Positions 31,725 to 40,195 of a stretch of DNA of 64,000 bases are shown here, piece after piece. The translations under genes were made by a program, and so were the position numbers. This stretch comes from Trichobilharzia regenti (Eukaryota > Platyhelminthes > Trematoda > Strigeidida > Schistosomatidae), in the NCBI GenBank assembly GCA_944472135.2, contig OX235268.1, positions 6,578,589 to 6,642,588 on the forward strand, written 5' to 3'. The notes under the pieces were generated by a model. It had not been told where the DNA came from. It saw nothing but the letters and a program-made list of their open reading frames with translations, and ran no database searches. Position 1 is the first letter of the stretch; every line of letters begins with the position of its first letter.

Positions 31725-32604
31725 CTCTAATTTGAATACTTCTCTCTGTAGCTGGGTGATGATGACATAGAGAATGTATTGTTTTACGACAGCGACTTTC
31801 TCTTAGGGAATGAAGGTCACTCTGACCCTTTCCTGTGTCTGGGAAGCGTTGGTGTGTGATTCTCCGGAGGCGGGGGGCGTTAATATTCTTGTTCGTTCTG
31901 AGGTACTTCTGTAACAACAGAAGACAAGGGCCAGGTCGGACAGATCGTTTATTGAGGAAATCAACACATATTTATAGATTTTCATGTACAATATTATAGA
32001 TTATTTTTTAGCAGAAAAACACAATCTTCTGATTAGTTGTTTCTCACTGAAAGTTAATCTTTCATCTCTTTATGACTGTTTCTTGAATGTCAGATCATCT
32101 ATATTTTAACTGTATCCGCCTACCCAAAGTCTGCTGTTGAATCAATCTTTGTTGATATTTTTTCCCATGACTAATATATGAGGACGTAAACATTGACATA
32201 AATTACTGTCTACCAATTTGGCTAGTAGCCAGCTCTCACCAAAACTTCTTAGAATTAAGTTTTGTTTAACTAATTTTTTTCTCTACAGTACTTGTTCTGT
32301 ACTCGAGAAAGAACTGATCTGACTTGTATATCTATCTGTCAAACGACACTGTTCATGAGACTTTTGGTTTCGATATATATATTGTGATTGTTGATTAGAA
32401 CAAAAGATTTTTACTGCAAATAACTTTTTTTTACTGTCTTTGGGGCGTTCTGTGACTTTACATAACTTGGGGGAATTTCTTCGGTCAGCTATACAATAGA
32501 ACGCAAGCAGTCTCAGTTTCCTCCGTACAGACAGCTGAAAGTCAACTTCGGTCGTTACAATCACTAAGAACAAAATTCCAAGATTTGTAGTTAAAAACAG
32601 ATAG
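31725..32604 (+). repeat. Unclassified dispersed repeat X, with a solo LTR inside
   Basis: Left part 31725-31909 and right part 32244-32604 match 33145-33260 and 35216-35520 in order and orientation, including ATTGTTTTACGACAGC, GAAGGTCACTCTGACC, AGGTACTTCTTA, CTACAGTACTTGTTC and GATTGTTGATTAG. The solo LTR at 31910-32243 interrupts it. I see no ORF, no terminal repeats and no poly-A tail, so the class is unknown. Confidence 0.6.
31910..32243 (-). mobile_element. Solo Gypsy LTR, older subfamily, 5-bp target duplication
   Basis: Begins TGTAACAACAGAAGAC and ends GAGCTCTCACCAAA-like on the plus strand, the reverse complement of the Gypsy LTR. ACTTC flanks it (31905-31909 and 32244-32248). The empty site AGGTACTTCTTA is preserved near 35274. 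It is more diverged than the other LTRs and shares its variant features with 49326-50060. Confidence 0.85.
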
Positions 32605-32934
32605 TGTAACAACAGAAGACAAGGGCCAGGCAACAGATCGTTTTATTATGAAAATCAACACGTATTTATACATCTTTCAACTACATTATTATAGACAAGC
32701 GCAGTCATCTGATTGGTTGTTTAGGTAGACAAACGCAGGCTTCTGATTGGTTGTTTCGGGATTCCTTGACAAATAGAGTTCTCTATCTGCGAATCCTATT
32801 CTGCCACGTTAACTTTGCTGTGATTGGTTGATGTGACTCAGGCTTGTTCATATTTTCTCACGGCCCATATTAGTGACCTAGACCTTAACGTAGATTAGTG
32901 CCAACCAATCGGCTAGCAGCCTGCTCTCACCACA
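32605..32934 (-). mobile_element. Solo Gypsy LTR, 4-bp target duplication
   Basis: Reverse complement of the 342-bp LTR at 40912-41253, with moderate divergence. ATAG flanks both sides (32601-32604, 32935-32938). It arose by recombination between the LTRs of a former full element. Confidence 0.9.
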
Positions 32935-32989
32935 ATAGAATTTCTTGTCATATTTAATTCTTTCTGACCATTTCATTTCTTTATGAAGT

Positions 32990-33144
32990 AAAGGCGGCTG
33001 TTGTAACACGCTAGCCAAGTTTTTGACCCATATAGAAGGACAGACTTGACATTGATGTTGAAAATACAAATCTTGTTCCTTTTATGCTGAGTGAATGCAA
33101 AAGATTTCCAAACTGATTTCAGGTTGTCATTGTTCCTGTTTTTA
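32990..33144 (-). pseudogene. RTE-like fragment
   Basis: On the minus strand: [33 protein letters not shown], part of the RTE C-terminal region. Truncated on both sides. Confidence 0.6.
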
Positions 33145-33260
33145 ATATCAAATTTGAATGCTTATCTGTGTGGCTGTGTGTGCAGTGATGATGTGTTGTT
33201 TTACGACCCCCAACTTTCTTTGAGTAAAAACGAAGGTCATTCTAACCTTGGACTGTGTGT
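33145..33260 (+). repeat. Repeat X, left part, interrupted by a non-LTR insertion
   Basis: Matches 31725-31850. It resumes at 35216 after the insertion 33261-35202; the 13 bases TTGGACTGTGTGT are present on both sides (33248-33260 and 35203-35215). Confidence 0.7.
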
Positions 33261-33554
33261 CTTTCTGTCTGTCTGGATTCAACATAGAACTTGGCACCGA
33301 AGTGCACCAGTTCGAGTTGCCACGTTCCAAATAGCACACAGAGGTAGACAAGAAGATGAGTGAAGAGAATCAATACAGTCTGACAAGTATAAGAGTGAAA
33401 CAGAATGGGTAATGGTAGAAAGGAATATGAAAGATTACAGAGACTGAATACATCTGCGCTGGCCATTGACAACGATTTTGAGCCATGTCACCTATTGTCT
33501 CCAGCCATTGATTCCTAGAGTCCCGAGGGCCCCAACCCGGAAGTCTGCATCTCC

Positions 33555-34115
33555 CTACCTCTGACTCAGTTTAACTGTCAAGGATTTCATGGATTGATGA
33601 GGCCATGTTTTTGTTTGGCCACCACTGGCTCTTTTCCAACCTTCACCTATATCAGCTAGCAATGCCCGTCGGGGGAGGCGGTGGTTAGGCATGCGCAGCA
33701 CGTGACCTAGCCATCTTAGTCTATGTAACTTTATAGCCTCGTCGATTGATTTTCCCTCTTTGCCCAACACTCTACGCCTAACGTCAACATTACTTACCTT
33801 GTGAAACCACCTAACGTGAGACAGAGATCGCAGACATCTATGATCGAAAGCAGTCAACCTTTTCATGTCTTCAACTCGTATTGGCCATGTTTCAGAGCCA
33901 TAGAGAAGGACGGAGCGAACTGATGAGCAGTACACACGTCCCTTGGTTGATAACCGGATGTCACGCCTACGCCAGAGATGGTGTAAGTCAGCGAAAGCAG
34001 CTCGAGCTTTTCGGATCCGTGCTGAGATTTCATCGCCAATCAGTCCGTTGGTGCTAATACAACTTCCCAAATAGGTGAAGTGGTCAACATGTTCTATCAC
34101 TTCACTCCCTATCAC
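33555..34115 (-). CDS. C-terminal region of the same retrotransposon ORF2
   Basis: A 186-codon frame: [89 protein letters not shown] and a KTWPHQSMK end. It continues the protein of 34115-34981 in another frame, so the ATG at its start is accidental. Its function in target-primed copying is inferred from family position only. Confidence 0.85.
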   Translation of the reverse strand: MIGSEVIEHVDHFTYLGSCISTNGLIGDEISARIRKARAAFADLHHLWRRRDIRLSTKGRVYCSSVRSVLLYGSETWPIRVEDMKRLTAFDHRCLRSLSHVRWFHKVSNVDVRRRVLGKEGKSIDEAIKLHRLRWLGHVLRMPNHRLPRRALLADIGEGWKRASGGQTKTWPHQSMKSLTVKLSQR

Positions 34116-34981
34116 TAAGTTAGGGTTGACGTGGTCCAGTCCTGTAGCAGCATCTTACATTTTGCAGGGGCGAATCGCATGCCAAACATACGAAGATTGC
34201 TGCTCAAGGTGTTCAGAAGACTCTGCATTTTGTCAGCATCCTCCCCTAACAGGACTATGTCATCTGCATATTCTAAGTCCATAAGACTATTCCCTGGTAA
34301 CAAGTCGATTCCTAAGTCATTACGTTCAGTTAAGGATACTTCCATCAGCATATCTATGATGAAGTTAAACAGAAATGGGGAAAGTGGACATCCCTGTCGG
34401 ACACCACTGGTTGTTACCAATTCAGATGACAATTCCCCATAAGCCCTTACACGACTACGTGAGTTTGAATAGAGTGCCTTGATTAGTGCAATGTACTTTC
34501 TTGGCACTCCCTTCACAGTCAGACATTGCCATAGTACCTTTCGATCCACGGAGTCGAAGGCCGCCTTCAAGTCAAGAAATATGACAATTGTTGGACGCCG
34601 AAAAGTGTGTCTATGTTCTAGAATCTGTCGAAGAGTGAAGATATGATCTATGCACCCTCTACCTGGTCTAAAGCCTGCTTGATTTTCCCTTGTCTGTTCC
34701 TCCCGAGTTCTGCTTAGTCTATGCATGATTACTGAGCCTAGGATTTTAGAGACTATGTTCGTTAGGCTGATCCCCCTATGATTATCACACGAGGACTTGT
34801 TTCCCTTCTTGAATATCGGTATAATAAGTGACTTACCCCAGTCTGATGGAACTGTCTCTGATTCCCAGACTTTGCCTAGTACCTCAGTTAATCTACAAAC
34901 TAGTATGTCACCCCCATATTTAAACACCTCCGGAATAATTCCGTCGGGTCCTGCCGCTTTGCCTCGTTTCAAATTACACAT
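34115..34981 (-). CDS. Reverse transcriptase domain of non-LTR retrotransposon
   Basis: A 288-codon frame with all main RT motifs: GKAAGPDGIIPEVFKYGG (residues 7-24), IPIFKKG and NHRGISLTNIVSKIL, ENQAGFRPGRGCIDHIFTLR, IVIFLDLKAAFDSVDR (motif A with catalytic D, about residues 132-147), GVRQGCPLSPFLFNFIIDML, and LEYADDIVLLG (catalytic A-D-D, about 236-246), then FAPAKCKMLL. It copies element RNA onto nicked chromosomal DNA. The frame ends 4 bases after the start of the next segment because of a one-base change. All catalytic residues are intact, so decay is recent in this part. The upstream endonuclease is missing. Confidence 0.9.
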   Translation of the reverse strand: MCNLKRGKAAGPDGIIPEVFKYGGDILVCRLTEVLGKVWESETVPSDWGKSLIIPIFKKGNKSSCDNHRGISLTNIVSKILGSVIMHRLSRTREEQTRENQAGFRPGRGCIDHIFTLRQILEHRHTFRRPTIVIFLDLKAAFDSVDRKVLWQCLTVKGVPRKYIALIKALYSNSRSRVRAYGELSSELVTTSGVRQGCPLSPFLFNFIIDMLMEVSLTERNDLGIDLLPGNSLMDLEYADDIVLLGEDADKMQSLLNTLSSNLRMFGMRFAPAKCKMLLQDWTTSTLT

Positions 34982-35215
34982 AGCTTTTGTGACCTCACTT
35001 ACAGACGGCGGGTGTGTTTTGGATGTCGGGGAGGTTCAGTGTGGCTGTAGGCAAGTTAAATTGTTCCTCAAAGTGTTCTTTCCAGCGTTCAAGGCGTCTA
35101 TCCTGAGAGCTAATTAAGGAGCCATTTTTCTCAGAAATAGTCTCACTTATGATTTGCCTTCTCCCACCCGTTTCCCTGATGAGTCTAAAGAGTTGCCTAG
35201 TGTTGGACTGTGTGT

Positions 35216-35520
35216 GATTCTTGCTAGCCGGGTTTTGATATCACCTTGCTAGAAATATTCAACTGGATTCTCAGGTACTTCTTACAGTTGAATTTGAGTT
35301 AAATAATTCTGTTCTACAATACTTGTTACCTTGTCTGTATAGCTTCCTGACGAAAGCATTTGCTCAATTTCGGGTTTCTCGTATTATTTTTGTTGAACAA
35401 AACCACATAGATCTAGCGACGAATAATCGTCTTTTAGCTGTCTTTGGAGAGTTTTGTCACCATGCGTGTGTGTGTGTGTGTGTTTGTGTGTCACAAGAAA
35501 GTATCGGATAGCTATACACA
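35216..35520 (+). repeat. Repeat X, right part, with (GT)n
   Basis: Continuation of 33145-33260. Contains AGGTACTTCTTA without the LTR found in the copy at 31725-32604, and a GTGTGTGT tract at about 35466-35490. Confidence 0.65.
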
Positions 35521-35529
35521 GCAGGATTC

Positions 35530-35750
35530 AAAGATTGGTATTCCTGCCATCCCAATGGGAAGTGACGAGTCGGTCGTCGGCACGAGTGTGACATGGAAGA
35601 GATCATGTATTTAGGGAGGGGGGGGTGATGAAAGATTATGGGCTATCGTGGGCCTGGCCAGTTGAAGAAGACAGCACTAAATAGAAGAAAGTGGAAATGT
35701 GTTGATTAAGCCCTATGCTCCACTCAGAGCCCAAGGGAATAATAAGAATA
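35530..35750 (+). pseudogene. RTE-like 3' end, second subfamily
   Basis: Remnant with GACGAGTCGGTCGTCGGCAC, CCCTATGCTCCACTC and a terminus GCCCAAGGGAATAATAAGAATAA, like 6430-6782 and 14425. No frame is preserved. Confidence 0.65.
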
Positions 35751-36544
35751 AATTTATATAATACGTCAAGTGACACCTACCTATAATTATCATTAATCAA
35801 ACATCTACATTATTGATTGGCTAGAAAGATTATAAACTACAGAATACAGGCTGTGAATTGATGAGCTTAGTCTTCAATAATTTAAACAGTCATTCAGCGT
35901 ATGGACCATTGTGATCTATCTAGTAAATACTACTAGTCGAGTTTCTTGATTTCCGCCTACTTACATCGATTAATCAGTAGTATATAAGCTCTATCAGATA
36001 TTTACCTTTAACTAATGATAGAAAGTTTTATTGTAAATACAAATTAATCTTTGAACACAAGCTGAATAAATAAAGAATACAATTTCCAGGCTTTCAAACT
36101 GAGGTAGAAAGAGGATCTTTCGAAGCGAAATCTTTTGGTCTTCCTCATTGTGTCACTCATTGATTACAATCTGTGTTAGACTAAATCGCGTTTCAAATAA
36201 ATTCCTTATTACTAATTACACTTTCTCTTGTGGGTTTGTTGTAAGCTACATTGTATCGTTCTTATCCTGAGCTTAATTGTGTGAGATAAATATTTTTCTA
36301 TTACTATTTTGTAGAACTTTCTTCAAGATGTTTTACTGTGATTTTTTTATTTGAAGTACCCTTGGGATACTGCTAAAAATGCCTTCAGTTAGAACAATAA
36401 TAATTCCTACAAAATTCAATCTTTTTTATTAATTTAAACAATGATTTGAGCAGGTTAATTTGAGATCATTTAATGGTCTTTGAGTATACTCTTCAATTAC
36501 TTGTAATTTAGGATAGATATTATTTTCTATAGTTTTGGTTTGTA
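35751..36544. other. No gene recognised
   Basis: AT-rich spacer. A small hairpin (GAAAGAGGATCTTTC near 36111) is noted but no gene is supported. Confidence 0.5.
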
Positions 36545-36925
36545 AGGATTAGTTATGTTTTACGAGTTGATCACAGAGTGATATCAGTTAGAGAACCATT
36601 GAAAACCAGGGAGTACTGGACAGCTGCTGTTTCATCCAACTAGTTTGGGAATCATCGGCAGTACGCACCCACTGGGTTTCGAACCCAGGACCTTCCGGTT
36701 ACAAGTCAAGCTCGTATACCATTCAGCCACTGGGACCTGATTCAATGGCTCATGAATTCTAACTTCTATCAATTCGTGATTTAGCGCGACCCCAACCATT
36801 GTCGTTGGTGGGACATCCATCCACACACGTGACATCTAATTGAACCTCACTGATCACGACTTCTCACTAGAACTCAGGAAACTCCAACCTGTAGCAAGTC
36901 ACTAGCGAGCATCAGAATAATTTTC
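36545..36925 (-). mobile_element. tRNA-headed SINE B, longest minus copy
   Basis: On the minus strand: upstream body (GAGTTCTAGTGAGAAGTCGT), GGTTGGGGTCGCGCTAAATC, then box-A-like GTGGCTGAATGGTATACGAG, box-B-like GGGTTCGAAACCC, hammerhead-like block and the AACTGATATCA end. The full unit is about 380 bp, with the tRNA-like head in the middle, which is odd for a SINE and suggests that the upstream part is another module. It faces a plus copy at 37135-37515. Confidence 0.75.
36613..36664 (-). ncRNA. Best hammerhead-like motif of SINE B
   Basis: Minus strand order: GTACTG, CCGATGA (consensus CTGANGA with one change), TTCCCAAACTAGTTGGAT (weak stem II, UCC with GGA), GAAAC, GCAGCT-type loop, GTC, CAGTAC. 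GTACTG and CAGTAC pair perfectly as stem I, and A-C with G-U closes stem III before a GUC cleavage triplet. Stem I is the open helix, as in Sm-alpha. Confidence 0.6.
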
Positions 36926-36944
36926 TATAGTTTAGTTTGTAAGG

Positions 36945-37105
36945 GTTTGTTATGTTTTTACGAGTTGATCACGGAGTGATATCAGTTAGAGAGCCATTAA
37001 AAACCAGGAAGTACTGGACAGTTAGGTATTTTATTCTAGTTTGGGAATCATTGGTAGTACATACCCACTATTGTTCCAACCGAACACCTTCCGGTTACAA
37101 ATCAA
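36945..37105 (-). mobile_element. SINE B, partial minus copy
   Basis: Keeps the 3' end, a degraded hammerhead-like block and part of the head, CTTCCGGTTACAAATC, then stops. Confidence 0.65.
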
Positions 37106-37134
37106 CTCGTAAAAACAAAACTAATCCTTACAAA

Positions 37135-37515
37135 TCTATCTGATGCTCGCTAGTGACTAGCTACAGGACGAAGATTCCTGGAGTTCTAGTGAGAAGTCGT
37201 GAGCAGTGAGCTTCATCCAGTCAAATGTGAGGATGGATGTCTCACCTACGACATTGGTTGGGGTGGCGCTAAATCACCCACGAATCGAGAGAAGTTAGAA
37301 TTCATAGGTAGGCCATTGAATCGGTTTGCGTCCCAATGGTTGAATGGTGTACGAGCTTGCCTTGTAACCGGAATCTCCTGGGGTTCGACCCATAGCAGTG
37401 GGTGCCTACTGCCGATGACTCCCAAACTAGGCTGACAAAAACAGCTGTCCTGTACTTCGGTGTTGGTTTTCAATAATTCCATAATTGATATCAGTCCGTG
37501 ATCAACTCGGAAAAA
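37135..37515 (+). mobile_element. SINE B, long plus copy
   Basis: Mirror image of 36545-36925 with CTAGTGAGAAGTCGTGAG, GTTGGGGTGGCGCTAAATC, ATGGTTGAATGGTGTACGAG, the box B GGGGTTCGACCC and a hammerhead-like block at 37406-37455 whose GAAA has become CAAA. Together they form an imperfect inverted repeat of about 380-bp arms. Confidence 0.75.
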
Positions 37516-37544
37516 ATAGATATTATTTATTTGATTGATTGACG

Positions 37545-37740
37545 ATCTGGTTAAATCACTGGGCTACCAGAATTCCCATTCAATCAAAATTCGAAAACTC
37601 TTCTACATTTCTTCTTGTTTAAATCATGCGGTTATATCAAATGCTAGCTGCATAAACTCGCGTGCATATTTAATTCGCTTCTAACTCAACGTTGTGCAAT
37701 CCTTGGAGGGAATGAAGAAAAAAGTTACAAAATTTACATT
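37545..37740 (+). repeat. Dispersed repeat, copy 2
   Basis: Matches 13960-14180. Function and class unknown. Confidence 0.6.
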
Positions 37741-37897
37741 ACCGAACTTACAGAATTGATAATAAATTTATAGTTGTGAAAAAAGAAAGCGAGTCTAAGG
37801 ACCAATTGGATAAATTCAGTAGACTACATCGTGGCATAAGCTGCACTGAAGAAGAGGGAAAAAATGACTCCATCTCTTTTTTGGACGTCCTAATGAG

Positions 37898-38646
37898 ATA
37901 GGACTTCACGTGAACATAGATAAAACAGAGATAATGAAGATTCCTAGCCAACATCAACAGCAACAACAACAACAGACAACAATAAGCATAAATGGGAAGA
38001 ACCTGAAAGAAACAACCTCCTTCACCTACCTGGGAAGCATCGTCTCAACTACTGGCGGAACTGACGAGGACATCAAAGTCAGAATCGGAAAAGCAAGACA
38101 AGCTTTCATTACTCTCAAATCTGTGTGGAGGTCAACATCACTCATCATCAAAAATAAGATCCGGATTTTCAACTCCAATATGAAGTCAGTCAGTGCTACT
38201 ATACGGATCAGAGACTTGGCGAGTCATAAAGAGCATCTCAAACAAACTTCAAACCTTCATTAACAGCTGTCTCCGCTCAATACTCAAGATCAGATGGCCA
38301 GAAAAGACCAGCAACAGGGATCTCTGGCACTGAGCGAACCAATCAGGAACCGATTGTGAAACAAATAGGCAGAAAGAAATGGAGATGGATTGGCCATACT
38401 CTGAGGAAACCATCAAGTGACATCACTAGACAAGCCATGACTCGAGTGGAACCCGAAAGGGAGGCGGCGAGTTGGTCGTCACTGCGAGGGTGACTTGGAG
38501 TAGGTCATGCGAGGAGGAGATGAAAGCATGTGGACATACCTGGAGCAGGGTGAAAAAGTTGTCAGAAAACCGAAGGCAATGGAGGTGCGCAGCTGAAGTC
38601 CTATGTTCCTCTAGGAACTAAAGGATATAATAATAATAATAATAAT
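37898..38646 (+). mobile_element. RTE-like (SR2-type) 5'-truncated insertion
   Basis: Starts in the region TEIMKIPSQHQQQQQQQ (CAA repeat) and TTSFTYLGSIVSTTGGT, IFNSNMKSV, and [19 protein letters not shown], and ends CTAGGAACTAAAGGATATAATAATAATAAT. TAATGAG is found at both ends and may be the target duplication. One of the better-kept copies of this 3' region, though frameshifted. Confidence 0.8.
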
Positions 38647-38690
38647 GAGGGAAAAATGTGTAGACGTTTTGATAGAAAACCTACTTCCAC

Positions 38691-39004
38691 TGTGTAACAA
38701 CAGAAGACAAGGGCCAGGTAACAGATCATTTTATTACGAAAATCAACACGCGTATTTATATAAATTTCACATATATTATTATAGCCTAGTCAAGTAGACA
38801 AACGCAGTCTTCTGATTGGTTGTTTTCGAGTTTCACGGAAAGTGGAGCCACCTATCTGCGAATCATATATTTGCCCATGTTTAAGTTTGCTGTGATTGGT
38901 TATTGAAACAGCCTTGTTCATATTTTCTCACAGTCCATATTAGTGACCTAGACATTGACATAGATTAATGTCAAGCAATTGGCTAGCAGGCTGCTCTCAC
39001 CGCA
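38691..39004 (-). mobile_element. Solo Gypsy LTR, 4-bp target duplication
   Basis: Reverse complement of the LTR at 40912-41253, with two extra bases (TG) at its left end. CCAC flanks it at 38687-38690 and 39005-39008. Confidence 0.85.
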
Positions 39005-39023
39005 CCACGATACAGTATACTCA

Positions 39024-39121
39024 CTTTTTTATTTTTGATTTACAGCTTGATTCCACACTGTATTTTTGGTACAAGTATGGAATTCTCAGCACGTGATATC
39101 GGTAACCCAAATTTTGCAGTT
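39024..39121 (-). mobile_element. SINE A, truncated copy without tRNA head
   Basis: The AGCTTGATTCCACACTG and TATGGAATTCTCAGCA body is present; the part with boxes A and B is lost, and the break adjoins an RTE piece. Confidence 0.75.
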
Positions 39122-39420
39122 TGATAAAAACGTATCCTGCCTTTCCGACTCTGGCTGGCTTTGACATCTTTTATCCGTTCCACCGGCCTGTGGTTTCAAT
39201 AATGCTGCCTAGATGAGTGTTAAGTAAACGACCTCTTTCAAGTTTCTCCTATTGACAGTGATGTTGACAGTGGTGTTTCTTGTTACGGTTATTGGTGCGT
39301 AGGTATCTTCATCACCCCTCTGTCTTTTCTATTTTCAGCTAGAATTATTTCTTCTTTGCCTGTTTTTCATAGCCAATTTGTTGGTTTTCGCCTGTAATTT
39401 TTTGAGTTTGTGTTACATTA
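39122..39420 (-). pseudogene. RTE-like fragment
   Basis: On the minus strand, decayed matches to the RTE region from SHELKKLQAKTNKLA to the TYLGS area. No frame. Confidence 0.6.
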
Positions 39421-39685
39421 GACATATATATATATTTCATATAGATTTCATCTGCGATTACATCACAAGCAATGAGATAAACTTACCTATTCCTGTAACT
39501 TACATCACTGACATCATTCTGATATGTACAGAAAATATTAGATTCAACTTCCGAGAAAATGCATACAAACAAATCGATGGTGTTGCGATACGATGCTCTC
39601 TTGGGCCCCTGTTAGCAGATATATTTATGTCAAAATTAGAGAAATAAATGCAAGGTATGCCTGGAGAATTTATGCTGTATAAACG

Positions 39686-39880
39686 TGTAGTAATTTATTG
39701 TACTTGAAATATTAATATTCCGAGATGACGAAAATAGAAGAATCTAAACAAAACCCAGAGAGGGCAGCAATCAGGAATTTGTATTTAGCGGAATTCTAAT
39801 GCAATTCATATCAGAAACATATCAACAGTCAACAGTAAGTATTTTAAACAATACAGAGATAGAAATTGTCAATCACCACA
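39686..39880 (-). repeat. 3' LTR of outer element
   Basis: 195 bp. Compared with 45854-46048 it differs mainly in its first 60 bases; the remainder reads the same. Confidence 0.85.
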
Positions 39881-40190
39881 TCCGCCACACCTTGAATATC
39901 TCCTCGCGTATTTATAACGATGTCTCGGTTTGCTTGCAAGTAGCTGCGACCTTCTAACTGATTCTGTGATATTATTTCCATCAGTATTATCTGGACTTAT
40001 TTCTGAATTATCTACAAAATCAGGATTATTAGCGGAATCAATAATATTATAATTGGAACGACCTACTTCATTTATTCTCAATTTGTCCAGGTGTCCGTTA
40101 TGAACTGAGTGATCTTTGATGTCTGATATCTTCACCACTCGATTCCCCATTTTTTGTAGTATAATTCCAACAGAAGGTCTATAGTTATTA
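39869..40190 (-). pseudogene. C-terminal tip of Gypsy pol in outer element
   Basis: The minus strand frame reads NYRPSVGIILQKMGNRVVKI and HNGHLDKLRINEV, like the last part of Gypsy integrases (the strand-rich module followed by a R-H-x-(D/N)-Q-L-type motif). Its upstream part is absent and it directly follows the gag stop. The remaining tail is rich in Asn and Asp. It seems to be the right side of a large internal deletion. Confidence 0.6.
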
Positions 40191-40195
40191 TCTTT

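Larger units (their letters stand above)
33261..35202 (-). mobile_element. Non-LTR retrotransposon encoding RT, 13-bp target duplication
   Basis: A 5'-truncated minus-strand element. Its ORF2 runs from about 35200 to 33555, with two apparent one- or two-base frameshifts (near 35003 and 34119). Its 3' region (33261-33555) includes TTTCATATTCCTTTCTACC and GTGCCAAGTTCTATGTTGAA. Related copies: 50660-51470 (plus), 57160-57430 and 58180-58560 (minus). The clade is probably RTE-like by the RT and the [11 protein letters not shown] region, distinct from the SR2-type copies. Confidence 0.85.
37750..39030 (+). pseudogene. PLE fragment split by RTE and solo LTR insertions
   Basis: PLE RT end reads DSISFLDVLMR at 37862-37897, continues after the RTE copy with GKMCRRFDRKPTST at 38650-38690, and after the solo LTR with QYTHF near 39015. 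The residues after the solo LTR join the frame exactly when one CCAC is counted once, which confirms that the LTR is an insertion. The frame then meets a SINE A copy. Confidence 0.75.

Noticed and set aside
32283..32633. 116-codon minus frame
   Set aside because: Lies across repeat X and the border of a solo LTR; the other copies of repeat X do not keep it open.
36103..36150. CTGAGGT, hairpin GAAAGAGGATCTTTC, then CGAAATC, hammerhead-like
   Set aside because: The conserved boxes do not sit correctly around the hairpin and no stem I is visible.
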